In this document: positions 27,461 to 35,825 of the stretch, piece by piece | How the letters are laid out: every line of letters starts with the position of its first letter | How positions within the stretch are numbered: position 1 is the stretch's first letter | The notes under the pieces: generated by a model | Database searches by the model: none | The model's input: the letters and a program-made list of their open reading frames with translations, nothing else | What the model was told of the DNA's origin: nothing | Source of the DNA: Paenibacillus lactis | GTDB taxonomy: Bacteria; Bacillota; Bacilli; Paenibacillales; Paenibacillaceae | Length of the DNA: 64,000 nt | Direction: 5' to 3' | Assembly (NCBI RefSeq): GCF_017873605.1 | Contig: NZ_JAGGKI010000004.1 | Coordinates: forward strand, 388,182-452,181 | Position numbers and translations under genes: made by a program

Positions 27461-28451
27461 AGGCATCACCGCCAGGCGGACCGCTGGCAGCGGACTGAAG
27501 CGTTCGCTGCCCTCCGTCATAAAGCTTGAACGACCTTGCATCCCCGGTGCGGCTGAGAACCGCGTACATTTCAAACATTCGATTCTCGATCAGTCCCGAC
27601 AGAGCAGGACGTCCCCGCATGTCCTGGACGGAAGAGCCGTGAGCCGTGGCGATGACGCTTATGCCGGCATGGAGCGCCTCAACAACTGCCTCCGCATCCT
27701 CGGCCCGGCCGATCTCGTCCACAATGAGAACGTCCGGCGACATGGACCTGATCATCATCATCATGCCCTCTGCTTTGGGGCAACCGTCCAGCACGTCCGT
27801 CCTGGGACCGACATCGAACCCGGGAACCCCCCGCTGGCAGCCGGCGATTTCGGAGCGTTCGTCCACAATGCCCACTTTCATGCCAGGCCATCGAACGGTC
27901 CCTGCCCCCCACTGGCCATAGCTGATTTGCCGGGCCAGATCCCGAAGCAGCGTCGTCTTTCCATGCTGAGGAGGAGAAAGAATCAGAGTATGCATGACAC
28001 GCTTGCGTTTGCGGTCCAGCAAATGCGGAAGCATCTCGTCGGCCGCCCCGCGGATCTCTTTGGCAATCCGAACATTAAAGCCGCTGATATCCCGAATATG
28101 CTCCACTTTCCCTCCGCTGAGAACCGTCCGCCCCGCCAGCCCGACCCGGTGCCCGCCGGGGATCGTTATGAATCCTTTCCGCAGCTCCTCTTCCATCGTG
28201 TAAAGGGAATGATTACTGATCAGATCCAGCAGCCTGTGTGTATCCTCCCGTGTTGGCTTGTACGCCTCCTCCGGCCGCAGCGTCAATCCGCCGTTTCGAT
28301 CCAGGAAGTGGTATCTGCCCTGCGAATTGATTTCGAGGGGACGCTCTTCCCGGATTCGCACCTCCTCCACATGCTCCAGCAGCTCACTCGGCAGGTTCAG
28401 CAGCATTCGTTTGACGGATTCGGGAAACAGCCCCAGCCAATTCAGTGTCAT
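27453..28451 (-). CDS. spoIIIAA: Stage III sporulation protein AA, secretion-type ATPase
   Basis: About 332 residues from the ATG at 28451 with GGGGGA seven bases upstream. A RecA-like ATPase related to GspE/VirB11: Walker A PPQHGKTT, the Walker B-like DVLIVDEIGRAEDAEAV, and the GGHRVGLAGR element before them. It powers the SpoIIIA channel from the mother-cell side. First gene of the operon, following yqhV; a sigma-E-like promoter lies in the gap. Confidence 0.96.
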   Translation of the reverse strand: MTLNWLGLFPESVKRMLLNLPSELLEHVEEVRIREERPLEINSQGRYHFLDRNGGLTLRPEEAYKPTREDTHRLLDLISNHSLYTMEEELRKGFITIPGGHRVGLAGRTVLSGGKVEHIRDISGFNVRIAKEIRGAADEMLPHLLDRKRKRVMHTLILSPPQHGKTTLLRDLARQISYGQWGAGTVRWPGMKVGIVDERSEIAGCQRGVPGFDVGPRTDVLDGCPKAEGMMMMIRSMSPDVLIVDEIGRAEDAEAVVEALHAGISVIATAHGSSVQDMRGRPALSGLIENRMFEMYAVLSRTGDARSFKLYDGGQRTLQSAASGPPGGDAYA

Positions 28452-28515
28452 ATCAATTTCCCCCAAGTTGTCCTTTTTTGAAAATCTGCCTTCTGTTAAA
28501 AAGATTTCTTATCCC

Positions 28516-28544
28516 ATGTGTATGCTTGTACCCTGCATTTATGA
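28516..28544 (-). promoter_or_regulatory. Candidate sigma-E promoter of spoIIIA operon
   Basis: Minus strand CATACACAT (28516-28524) resembles the sigma-E -10 CATACAMT, with TCATAAA (28538-28544) as a weaker -35 and a 13-bp gap. Location 65 bp before spoIIIAA fits mother-cell expression. Confidence 0.5.
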
Positions 28545-28554
28545 CGGGAATCTA

Positions 28555-28821
28555 TCATTTTTTTAAGATTCCGTATAAGAGGCAGGCAACCCCGCACAAT
28601 ATCCAGCCGATCTTCCCCCATGACAGCTTATCCGCCATACCTACAAGCCCGATTGTCGTGGTTAGGATCAGAATGAGCGGGCCGGTAAACGCTAGCGCGG
28701 AATTGACGGCGAGCGCTTTATCTACTTGATTCAGCCGCAGCATGACAATCGCAGCAACGATCTCGAGGCTGCCCGAGAACAGCCGAAGCGTTGCCATGCT
28801 GGCGACGAACTTGTCCAACAT
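28555..28821 (-). CDS. yqhV: DUF2619 membrane protein YqhV
   Basis: 88 residues with three membrane segments (about 18-30, 40-60, 68-85). The pattern RLFSGSLEIVAAIVMLRLNQVDKALAVNS is that of the YqhV/DUF2619 family, found next to spoIIIAA in spore formers. Function unknown. Strong AGGAGG site. Confidence 0.9.
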   Translation of the reverse strand: MLDKFVASMATLRLFSGSLEIVAAIVMLRLNQVDKALAVNSALAFTGPLILILTTTIGLVGMADKLSWGKIGWILCGVACLLYGILKK

Positions 28822-28920
28822 GAAGTTCTCCCTCCTTCTTCCATTGCGTGATGATTAAAAATATGCATTCATCCCCGAATTTATCTCTATTTTTTTATTT
28901 CATAGACACGAATCTCACAA

Positions 28921-28966
28921 CAAAAAAAAGACTGCCCCCGGGCATTTGCCCTTGAGACAGTCTTTG
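28921..28966 (-). terminator. Terminator of aspartate kinase gene
   Basis: Minus strand AAAGACTG and CAGTCTTT flank an inner GGGCA/TGCCC stem; nine T follow. It lies about 30 bp past the aspartate kinase stop. Confidence 0.88.
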
Positions 28967-28996
28967 CTCTATGAACCGAACTAGAATGATATGAAC

Positions 28997-30244
28997 TTAG
29001 CGGCGAACCTGCGGGCCTCCGACGCTTGCCTGCTGGTCGGTGTCCAGTCCATACGCCGTATGAAGTGCTTGAACGACGCCTTCGAGATTGCTTCCGTCAA
29101 TCACGCAGGATACTTTGATCTCGGAGGTGCTGACCATCTTAATGCTGACCCCTTGACGGGAGATCACGTCGAACATTTGGGCGGCAACGCCAGGGTGGCT
29201 TACCATGCCCGCGCCGACGATCGATACCTTCACCAGATTGTCCTCGGAGGTTACGTCGCGGTACGGAAGCTCGCCACGGATCCGTTCGATGACGGACAAA
29301 GCACGCTCCCGGTCATGCAGGGATACGGTGAAGGAAAAGTCTGCTTCCCCGTTTTGGACACCGCTTTGTACGATGATATCCACGTCGATCCCTTCTTTGG
29401 CCAGTTCGCCGAACACCTGCGCCAGAATGCCAGGGGTATCGGCAACACCCATAATGCTGATTCTGGCAACGTTCTTGTCGAATGCGATACCGCTGACCAC
29501 TACACCTTGTTCCATGCTCGTTTCCTCCTTAACAACCGTTCCCTCGTTATGATTAAAGCTTGATCTAACAACAAGCTTCACTTGATTGTGTTTGGCGTAT
29601 TCAACTGCTCGGGGATGAAGCACCGCTGCCCCAAGGTTCGCCAGCTCCAGCATTTCATCGTATGAAATCTCAGGGAGCTTCCGTGCGCATTTTACTACGC
29701 GCGGATCGGTAGAGTATACCCCGTCCACATCCGTATAGATTTCACACACATCGGCCGAAATCGCTGCAGCCAGCGCCACCGCGGTCGTATCCGAGCCTCC
29801 GCGGCCGAGGGTCGTGATTTCGCCTTCTTCCGACATCCCCTGGAAGCCGGCAACGATGACAATATTTCCGTCATTCAGCGCCTTGTGCACGCGCTCCGGG
29901 GATATATCGGTAATACGGGCTTTGCCGTGGACGGCTTCCGTCCGGAATCCGGCCTGCCATCCCGTAAAGGATACAGCTTTGCGCCCTAGACTATGAATCG
30001 CCATCGAGAGAAGCGAGATCGAGATCTGCTCTCCGGTCGTTAACAGCATATCCATTTCCCGTGCGGGCGGGTTCTCGTTTAATAGTTTAGCTTGATCAAT
30101 CAGATCGTCGGTGGTATCCCCCATCGCGGATACAACAACAACGCACTGATGGCCTTCATCCTGTTTCTCTACAATTCGTCCGGCCACGCGCTTCATGCGT
30201 TCTGTATCGCCTACAGAGCTGCCTCCGAATTTCATAACGTACAA
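28997..30244 (-). CDS. Aspartate kinase
   Basis: About 415 residues. The N-terminal kinase domain starts with VMKFGGSSVGDTERMK and contains TTLGRGGSDTTAVALA; two C-terminal ACT domains (after about 265) bind regulatory amino acids. It phosphorylates aspartate, the first step to lysine, threonine, methionine and diaminopimelate. The start is uncertain: TTG at 30244 has AAAGAGG at eight bases; ATG at 30235 and TTG at 30250 are alternatives. A frame opening further upstream begins within the -35 box and is not translated. It sits between efp and yqhV, where B. subtilis has no kinase gene. No lysine riboswitch is visible in the short leader. Confidence 0.93.
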   Translation of the reverse strand: MYVMKFGGSSVGDTERMKRVAGRIVEKQDEGHQCVVVVSAMGDTTDDLIDQAKLLNENPPAREMDMLLTTGEQISISLLSMAIHSLGRKAVSFTGWQAGFRTEAVHGKARITDISPERVHKALNDGNIVIVAGFQGMSEEGEITTLGRGGSDTTAVALAAAISADVCEIYTDVDGVYSTDPRVVKCARKLPEISYDEMLELANLGAAVLHPRAVEYAKHNQVKLVVRSSFNHNEGTVVKEETSMEQGVVVSGIAFDKNVARISIMGVADTPGILAQVFGELAKEGIDVDIIVQSGVQNGEADFSFTVSLHDRERALSVIERIRGELPYRDVTSEDNLVKVSIVGAGMVSHPGVAAQMFDVISRQGVSIKMVSTSEIKVSCVIDGSNLEGVVQALHTAYGLDTDQQASVGGPQVRR

Positions 30245-30324
30245 TGACAATGCCTCTTTCACTCCCCACATGATAATCAGTATGTACCAGTGCATTGGTT
30301 CATGGTTTCTCACTTTAAAACAGT

Positions 30325-30352
30325 ATAATACGAAAGTAACACCCTCCGTCAA
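30325..30352 (-). promoter_or_regulatory. Sigma-A promoter of aspartate kinase gene
   Basis: Minus strand TTGACG (30347-30352), 16 bp, TATTAT (30325-30330). The transcript would begin near 30318, leaving about 75 bases of leader. Confidence 0.75.
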
Positions 30353-30403
30353 GGCTTTCGTCTGAAAGAAATGCCGCTCTGAGCGCCCTTCAATCTAGAA
30401 AAT

Positions 30404-30434
30404 ATAAAAAACTCCCGTACTTGACGTACAGGAG
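30404..30434 (-). terminator. Terminator of efp
   Basis: ACTCCTGTAC and GTACGGGAGT on the minus strand form a 10-bp stem with one G-T pair and a five-base loop, followed by six T. Confidence 0.88.
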
Positions 30435-30500
30435 TCGCGTTGCAACAGAAGATATTGGCAGAGGCGGGGCGATTAGATCGTTTCGCCTAATAAGCCAGCC

Positions 30501-31058
30501 TTATGCGCGGGAGATGTATTTTCCTTCACGGGTATCGATCAGAAGCACATCGCCTTCATTGATGAACAGCGGAACTTGCACATTGAGGCCTGTTTCCACC
30601 TTCGCATTTTTTGTAGCGCCTGTCGCTGTGTTGCCTTTAATTCCCGGCTCGGTTTCCACTACCTTCAGCTCGACGCTGTTCGGCAGGTTGATCCCGAGAA
30701 TTTCTCCCTGATAGCTGATGATGTTAACATTCATGTTTTCCTTCAGGAAATTCAGTTCCCATTCCAGCTGCTCACTGGTCAAGCTGAACTGGTCATAGGT
30801 TTCGTTATCCATGAACACATGCTCCTGTCCGCTTGCATACAGGTACTGCACGCCGCGGTTGTCAATTTGCGCGCGTCCGATCGTTTCACCGGCACGGAAT
30901 GTTTTCTCCACCGTGTTGCCGTTGCGCAAGTTCTTCAATTTGGAGCGTACGAATGCGGCGCCTTTACCTGGCTTAACATGCTGAAAATCCAAAACGGTAA
31001 AAATATCGCCATCCACTTCTACGGTTAATCCTGTTTTAAAATCATTGACTGAAATCAC
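30501..31058 (-). CDS. efp: Translation elongation factor P
   Basis: 185 residues, three beta-barrel domains. Lys32 at the loop tip (KPGKGAAF) is the residue modified in bacteria that activate EF-P; the surrounding PGKG form is that of the Bacillus-type protein. It relieves ribosome stalling at polyproline. GTG start with GGAGGG upstream. It follows the Xaa-Pro peptidase gene by 60 bp as in B. subtilis (yqhT-efp), so both act on proline-rich peptides from one locus. Confidence 0.98.
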   Translation of the reverse strand: MISVNDFKTGLTVEVDGDIFTVLDFQHVKPGKGAAFVRSKLKNLRNGNTVEKTFRAGETIGRAQIDNRGVQYLYASGQEHVFMDNETYDQFSLTSEQLEWELNFLKENMNVNIISYQGEILGINLPNSVELKVVETEPGIKGNTATGATKNAKVETGLNVQVPLFINEGDVLLIDTREGKYISRA

Positions 31059-31118
31059 TGAATTTCCCTCCTAAAGGATACGGTTTGAATAATTCTTGTT
31101 CGTTGTTGCGGCCTTTCA

Positions 31119-32189
31119 TTAGAGCACGGTGTAATCTTTGGACGAGCTTGTCAATATTTGAATACCCGTTTCCGTGATCACAATATCATCTTCAATACGG
31201 ACACCGCCAAGACCCGGCAAGTAAATGCCCGGCTCCACGGTTACGACCATGCCCGGCTTCAGGATATCGTCGCTCGCCTTGGACAGTCGCGGCGATTCAT
31301 GAACCTCCATGCCCAGTCCATGTCCCGTGCTATGCCCGAAATACTCGCCATATCCGTACCGGGTGATGATGTCGCGTGCCAGCGCATCGGCCTCGCGTCC
31401 AGTCATGCCTGGCTTGATATGCGCAAGCGCATGCAGCTGTGCTTCGAGCACGATGTCATAGATCTCCTTCAGCTTCGGATCCGGGCTGCCGAGGGCTACC
31501 GTCCGGGTCAGATCCGAGCAGTATCCATCCAGGAGTGCGCCGAAATCAAAGGTGACGAACTCATTGCCTTGAATCACCCGGTCGCTGGCAACGCCGTGCG
31601 GTAGCGCAGAACGTTCTCCGGAAGCGACGATGGTGTCGAAGGAGGAGGAAGTCGCGCCGCGGCTGCGCATGAACATTTCCATCTCCAGATCGATTTCGCG
31701 CTCGGTTTTGCCCGCTTGAAGCAATGTGAGCACATGGCTGAACGTTTCATCGGCCAAATCGGCAGCGCGCTGCATGATCTTCAATTCCTCGGCATCCTTG
31801 ATGATACGGAGCTCCTCGACCAGACCCGATACCGGAACGAGGCTGATCGGTGCAAGCTGCTCCGTATAACCGGAATAAACCCCGTATGTAACATGGTCCT
31901 GCTCGAAACCGAGCGAGGCAATGCCTTCGGATTGAAGCAGTTCTTTTACGGTATCCATAACCTTCGCTCCGTGCTCAATGACCTTAAAGCCGGTCGCTTG
32001 CTGCGGAGCCTGTGTCATGTAACGGAAATCCGTCAGCAGATACGACTGTTCCTTCGTGATCAGCACATATCCTGCGGATCCCGTAAACCCTGTCAAATAT
32101 CTGCGGTTGATCGGGCTACCGATCAGCATGGCCGACAAGCCTTTGGCCTCGAGCTTCTCGCGCAGTCCTGCTACTCGTTTGCTGCTCAT
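31119..32189 (-). CDS. Xaa-Pro peptidase (M24B family)
   Basis: 356 residues from the ATG at 32189 (GAGAGGAG upstream). A creatinase N-domain (about 1-125) precedes the pita-bread metallopeptidase. Metal ligands are visible in FDFGALLDGYCSDLTRT (two Asp), GHSTGHGLGMEVHESP (His) and VVTVEPGIYLPG (Glu), with a final Glu in GVRIEDD. It removes N-terminal residues preceding proline, in the cytoplasm. Corresponds to B. subtilis yqhT. Confidence 0.95.
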   Translation of the reverse strand: MSSKRVAGLREKLEAKGLSAMLIGSPINRRYLTGFTGSAGYVLITKEQSYLLTDFRYMTQAPQQATGFKVIEHGAKVMDTVKELLQSEGIASLGFEQDHVTYGVYSGYTEQLAPISLVPVSGLVEELRIIKDAEELKIMQRAADLADETFSHVLTLLQAGKTEREIDLEMEMFMRSRGATSSSFDTIVASGERSALPHGVASDRVIQGNEFVTFDFGALLDGYCSDLTRTVALGSPDPKLKEIYDIVLEAQLHALAHIKPGMTGREADALARDIITRYGYGEYFGHSTGHGLGMEVHESPRLSKASDDILKPGMVVTVEPGIYLPGLGGVRIEDDIVITETGIQILTSSSKDYTVL

Positions 32190-32241
32190 TGTTCCATCTC
32201 CTCTCACCCATGCCGGGATCAAAGCGGGTATCCAAACGCCG

Positions 32242-32688
32242 CTATGCCTCCCTGGTCTCCAGAATTTGTAAAAGGGCTGACAAGCCCAGCGTGTAGCTGG
32301 CCGCGCCGAAGCCCGCGATTTGACCGGCAGCAACAGGCGCAATGACGGAAGTATGACGGAATTCTTCCCTAGCATGAATGTTCGAAAGATGAACCTCCAC
32401 GGTGGGAATCCGCGCCGAGCTGACCGCATCGCGCACAGCATAGCTGTAATGCGTCAGCGCGCCCGGATTCAGCAGTATTCCATCCGCCTGCCCGATCGCT
32501 TCATGGATCCGGTCAATGATCGCACCCTCGTGGTTAGACTGAAAGAAGGTAATCCCGATCCCCGCAGCATCCGCTTGCTTGCGCAAATTATCCTCGATCG
32601 CCTGCAGGCTGAGCGAACCGTATATCCCCGGTTCCCGGAAGCCGAGCAGGTTTAAATTCGGTCCGTTTATCACCCATATGGTTTTCAT
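32242..32688 (-). CDS. aroQ: Type II 3-dehydroquinate dehydratase
   Basis: 148 residues from the ATG at 32688 with AGGTGG upstream. Flavodoxin-like fold with the family start [18 protein letters not shown] (catalytic Tyr at the end and Arg in the lid), [15 protein letters not shown], and the catalytic His in [11 protein letters not shown]. It converts 3-dehydroquinate to 3-dehydroshikimate in the shikimate pathway. Corresponds to yqhS. Confidence 0.97.
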   Translation of the reverse strand: MKTIWVINGPNLNLLGFREPGIYGSLSLQAIEDNLRKQADAAGIGITFFQSNHEGAIIDRIHEAIGQADGILLNPGALTHYSYAVRDAVSSARIPTVEVHLSNIHAREEFRHTSVIAPVAAGQIAGFGAASYTLGLSALLQILETREA

Positions 32689-32765
32689 AGGGTTTCCCAC
32701 CTTTTCGTCAAATAACCAAGTGCTATTTTACCATAGGCGGTATCGGATTGAGAAGTTTATTGTTT

Positions 32766-33263
32766 TTAACCCGTAACCTGCTTCGGCTCGCGCATCCGTT
32801 CGTCGGTAAATTCCTGGGCAGCCGTGTAACCGATAAAGAGTCCCCATAATATAAAAATGCAAAACTCGGATATGTTCGTATCCCACGTCAGCTTTTTAAC
32901 CGGAGCCGTAAACCGGAGCCAAGGGTTGAGGGCGATATAAAGCACGATCCACCAAATGACGCCGTAAATGATGCCGGGCCAGGGACCTTTGAGCTTGCGG
33001 AAAAGAAACACGTAAATCAGCGAAGCGATAACGGAGAACGCGATAAACGACAGCCAGCCCGCAATCTGCCCCGCCGCGGTGACGAGAAACTCATGCTTGA
33101 AGAAGGGCTCCATCAAGAAGCCGGGCACCACCCTCGTGAATTTCAGCGTATAAAAAATCCATCTTACTGCTCCCCAAATCAGCCCAGCGTAATACCCCAG
33201 CTCCAGGGCGTACAAAAACGGATTCGTCACCTTGTTCTCCTGTCGAAATTGACCTTCGGTCAT
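32766..33263 (-). CDS. yqhR: YqhR family membrane protein
   Basis: 165 residues with four membrane helices (about 18-40, 65-85, 95-112, 133-150). N-terminal NPFLYALELGYYAGLIWGAVRW is characteristic. Function unknown. Its place between aroQ and the divergent yqhQ matches B. subtilis. Confidence 0.85.
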   Translation of the reverse strand: MTEGQFRQENKVTNPFLYALELGYYAGLIWGAVRWIFYTLKFTRVVPGFLMEPFFKHEFLVTAAGQIAGWLSFIAFSVIASLIYVFLFRKLKGPWPGIIYGVIWWIVLYIALNPWLRFTAPVKKLTWDTNISEFCIFILWGLFIGYTAAQEFTDERMREPKQVTG

Positions 33264-33418
33264 GTTGAATCCTCCTTCGCTTGGTAGTCGATGCTCATCT
33301 TCCCTTCTTTAGCAGATAGTATGCTCCGCTTCCCACGGGTCAATCCAACTAGAAATTACTTTCAAAATTCGATACAATAGTTAATAGAACGAAAAACATG
33401 TCAGGGAGGGTGAACTGG

Positions 33419-34411
33419 TTGTCCCAAAAGTCAACCCCGATCAGCTATGGAGGCCAAGCTGTAATCGAAGGCGTTATGTTCGGCGGCAAGCATGTCAACG
33501 TAACGGCCGTTCGTCGCAAGAATAATGAGATCAAGTTTCTAGAGGTGCCTCGCGAGGATAAGGAATGGGTACGGAAGCTGCGGAAGGTTCCGCTTCTTCG
33601 CGGCATCGTCAGTCTGATAGATTCAACCATCAAGGGCTCGAAGCATCTGAACTACTCCGCAGATGCATTCGCTGACGACAGCCTGGATCCGGAGGAGCGT
33701 GAGAAGCAGAAGGAGAAGGAAGAATCCGGCTGGAGCCTAAGCATGATCATCGGCGTTGCCGCGGTCAGCGTGCTGTCCTTTATCGTCGGCAAGCTGCTCT
33801 TTACCCTCGTGCCGGTTTTTGTTGAGGATTTCTTATTCGGGAATACATTTGATAACTATATCGTGCATAACCTGATTGAAGGTATCATTAAATTGATCCT
33901 GCTTCTTGTCTATCTATGGGCGATCTCCCAAACGCCGGTCATCAAGCGGCTGTTCCAGTATCACGGCGCCGAGCATAAGGTGATCAGCGCATATGAGGCC
34001 GGTGAAGAGCTGACCGTCAAGAACGTGCAGAAGTATACAAGGCTGCATTACCGTTGCGGCAGCAGCTTCATGATGCTGACCATCGTGCTCGGTGTCGTTG
34101 TATATTCGGTTGTCCCATGGGATACGATGACAGAACGGATCATCCAGCGAATCGCTCTTCTTCCGGTCGTGCTCGGCATTTCCTTTGAGTTCCTGAAGCT
34201 TACCAATGCCATGCGAGATATTCCCGTTCTCCGTTTCCTCGGTTACCCGGGGTTGTGGCTGCAGCTGCTCACAACGAAGGAGCCGACGGATGACCAAGTC
34301 GAAGTATCCATCGCATCCTTTAACAGAATGCGTGAATTAGATGCCCAATACGAGAATGTTCCCGTGTCGCAAACTGTGACAGGAAGTGTGCTGGATCCCG
34401 CGAAAGGGTGA
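33419..34411 (+). CDS. yqhQ: DUF1385 membrane protein YqhQ
   Basis: About 330 residues. The TTG at 33419 lies eight bases after GGGAGGG and is preferred to the ATG at 33398, which has no ribosome binding site. The conserved start STPISYGGQAVIEGVMFGG, membrane segments at about 100-125, 135-165, 210-230, and the motif FQYHGAEHKVISAYEAGE define DUF1385. A helix-breaking RCGSSFMM segment may bind metal or lipid; function unknown. Plus-strand, divergent from yqhR. Confidence 0.9.
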   Translation: MSQKSTPISYGGQAVIEGVMFGGKHVNVTAVRRKNNEIKFLEVPREDKEWVRKLRKVPLLRGIVSLIDSTIKGSKHLNYSADAFADDSLDPEEREKQKEKEESGWSLSMIIGVAAVSVLSFIVGKLLFTLVPVFVEDFLFGNTFDNYIVHNLIEGIIKLILLLVYLWAISQTPVIKRLFQYHGAEHKVISAYEAGEELTVKNVQKYTRLHYRCGSSFMMLTIVLGVVVYSVVPWDTMTERIIQRIALLPVVLGISFEFLKLTNAMRDIPVLRFLGYPGLWLQLLTTKEPTDDQVEVSIASFNRMRELDAQYENVPVSQTVTGSVLDPAKG

Positions 34412-34418
34412 TGAATCC

Positions 34419-34751
34419 ATGAGAAGGCATGCGATCATTTTTTGGACGGCTATCGGGTTAGCCGCAGTAGGCGTTTTGGGCCTGCTGATTAGCCCGAGCA
34501 CAAGGATGATGGTGCTGATTCCGGCCATCATCGTCGCAATCGTCTATGTGCTGTACAAGTTTCCGCCCCGCCGCTTTAACAAGCGTCCGAAGGTGAAGCC
34601 GTCCAAGCGAACCGCGGCCAAGCTGGCGCGCAAGAGCCAACCGACGAGAAAAACAAGCCCATCCGCAACACGCAAACAGTATCCGTTCCAGGTCATCGAC
34701 GGTCAGAAGGGCAAGTCTGACCCTTCCGATGATCTACCGAAATATCACTAG
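34419..34751 (+). CDS. Small membrane protein, YqhP/SA1362-like by position
   Basis: 110 residues from the ATG at 34419. Two membrane helices (about 5-22 and 27-45) are followed by a very basic, Lys/Arg-rich tail. Its location directly after yqhQ is that of B. subtilis yqhP; the assignment rests on synteny and topology, not on a strong motif. It starts seven bases after the yqhQ stop, so the two form one transcript. Confidence 0.75.
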   Translation: MRRHAIIFWTAIGLAAVGVLGLLISPSTRMMVLIPAIIVAIVYVLYKFPPRRFNKRPKVKPSKRTAAKLARKSQPTRKTSPSATRKQYPFQVIDGQKGKSDPSDDLPKYH

Positions 34752-34756
34752 AAGCA

Positions 34757-34803
34757 AAAGCGCAGATTTCAAGGCTTCAGCAGCCTCGGAATCTGCGCTT
34801 TAT
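34757..34803. terminator. Bidirectional terminator between yqhP-like and patatin genes
   Basis: AAAGCGCAGATT (34758-34769) and AATCTGCGCTTT (34791-34802) form a 12-bp stem with T-rich ends on both strands. It serves both convergent genes. Confidence 0.85.
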
Positions 34804-34814
34804 TGTTTACTTAT

Positions 34815-35741
34815 TCACATCTGTTCGGGTTTCCATCTTGAGAAGAACTGCGTGCCTGCCGTCAAGCCCGAATTGTACAGGTTCATGCTCTCCTCCTTGG
34901 TCAGGTGAAAATGGGTCGTGCCGATGCCAAGGGTCGGGATTTTGATGGTGCGGCTGCGGTTTTGCTGCTCGATATACCGCTCATCATACGCCGACAGCAT
35001 CGTCTCGAACATCGCCGTCAGCATGCTGAAGGGACCGTCAATTTCATGCGGTGAATTGCTGTTCTTCCCCACCATTTGAAAGCCGAGCACCGGCAGAGGC
35101 TTCGGGCCTCCTTTCGATTCACGGTCAAACAGCCACAGCGGAAAATTGCTAAGCAGCCCCCCGTCCACGATATATACAAATTGTTCGGCGAACGATTTCC
35201 CTTTAGCTGCTCTGCCTATGAGCCGAAGAATGACCGGGTCGAAAAAATAGGGAATGCTGCAGCTCATCCGCACCGCTTTGGCGACGGGAAACGTTGCCGG
35301 ATTAATGCCGTATTGGCGCAAATCGTCCGGCAGCACCAGCAGTCTGCCGTTCGTAATATCCGAAGCAACGATGTAGAGCTTACCGGCCGGAATATCGGAG
35401 AAGGTGAATATGCCTTTGTCCAGCAAAATTTTTCGGATCCAGTTCTCCAGCGCTTCCCCAGAATATAGCCCCTTCTTGATCAACACCCTCAAAGCCGGTC
35501 CGATGATCTTTGCATTGAACACCGGTGCGCGCTGGAGGAAGGTATGAAATGGAGTCTCCTCAATGATCTTCCGGATTTCATCCGCTCGGTACCCTGCTGC
35601 AAGCACGGACGCGACGATCGATCCGGAGGACGTTCCGGCAACGCGGCTAAATTCGATCCCCGCCAATTCGGCTGCTTTAACAGCGCCGGCGAGAGAGATG
35701 CCCTTGACCCCGCCGCCTTCAAAAACCGCATTGATCTGCAT
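34815..35741 (-). CDS. yqhO: Patatin-like phospholipase (YqhO)
   Basis: 308 residues from the ATG at 35741. Oxyanion loop EGGGVKGISLAG, nucleophile elbow GTSSGS (Ser), and the catalytic Asp in VDGGLLSNFP form the Ser-Asp dyad of patatin enzymes. No signal peptide, so probably a cytoplasmic or membrane-associated lipid hydrolase. Located as in B. subtilis, near yqhPQ and mntR. Its ribosome binding site GGCGGGGGA lies in the 3' arm of a large hairpin. Confidence 0.92.
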   Translation of the reverse strand: MQINAVFEGGGVKGISLAGAVKAAELAGIEFSRVAGTSSGSIVASVLAAGYRADEIRKIIEETPFHTFLQRAPVFNAKIIGPALRVLIKKGLYSGEALENWIRKILLDKGIFTFSDIPAGKLYIVASDITNGRLLVLPDDLRQYGINPATFPVAKAVRMSCSIPYFFDPVILRLIGRAAKGKSFAEQFVYIVDGGLLSNFPLWLFDRESKGGPKPLPVLGFQMVGKNSNSPHEIDGPFSMLTAMFETMLSAYDERYIEQQNRSRTIKIPTLGIGTTHFHLTKEESMNLYNSGLTAGTQFFSRWKPEQM

Positions 35742-35749
35742 ACAGAAAA

Positions 35750-35794
35750 TCCCCCGCCTCACATGGTCTAATGACTATGTATGAGGGCGGGGGA
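35750..35794 (-). terminator. Hairpin after GH10-like gene that includes the patatin RBS
   Basis: Arms 35750-35764 and 35777-35794 pair over about 15 bp; on the minus strand ATTTTCT follows. It can end the upstream transcript, and its 3' arm contains GGCGGGGG, the ribosome binding site of the patatin gene. Confidence 0.7.
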
Positions 35795-35825
35795 TGATTC
35801 ATACCTGTAGGACGTGCGCCAAATC

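Noticed and set aside
30245..30410. Lysine (L-box) riboswitch before aspartate kinase
   Set aside because: The leader after the predicted start is only about 75 bases and has no L-box core.
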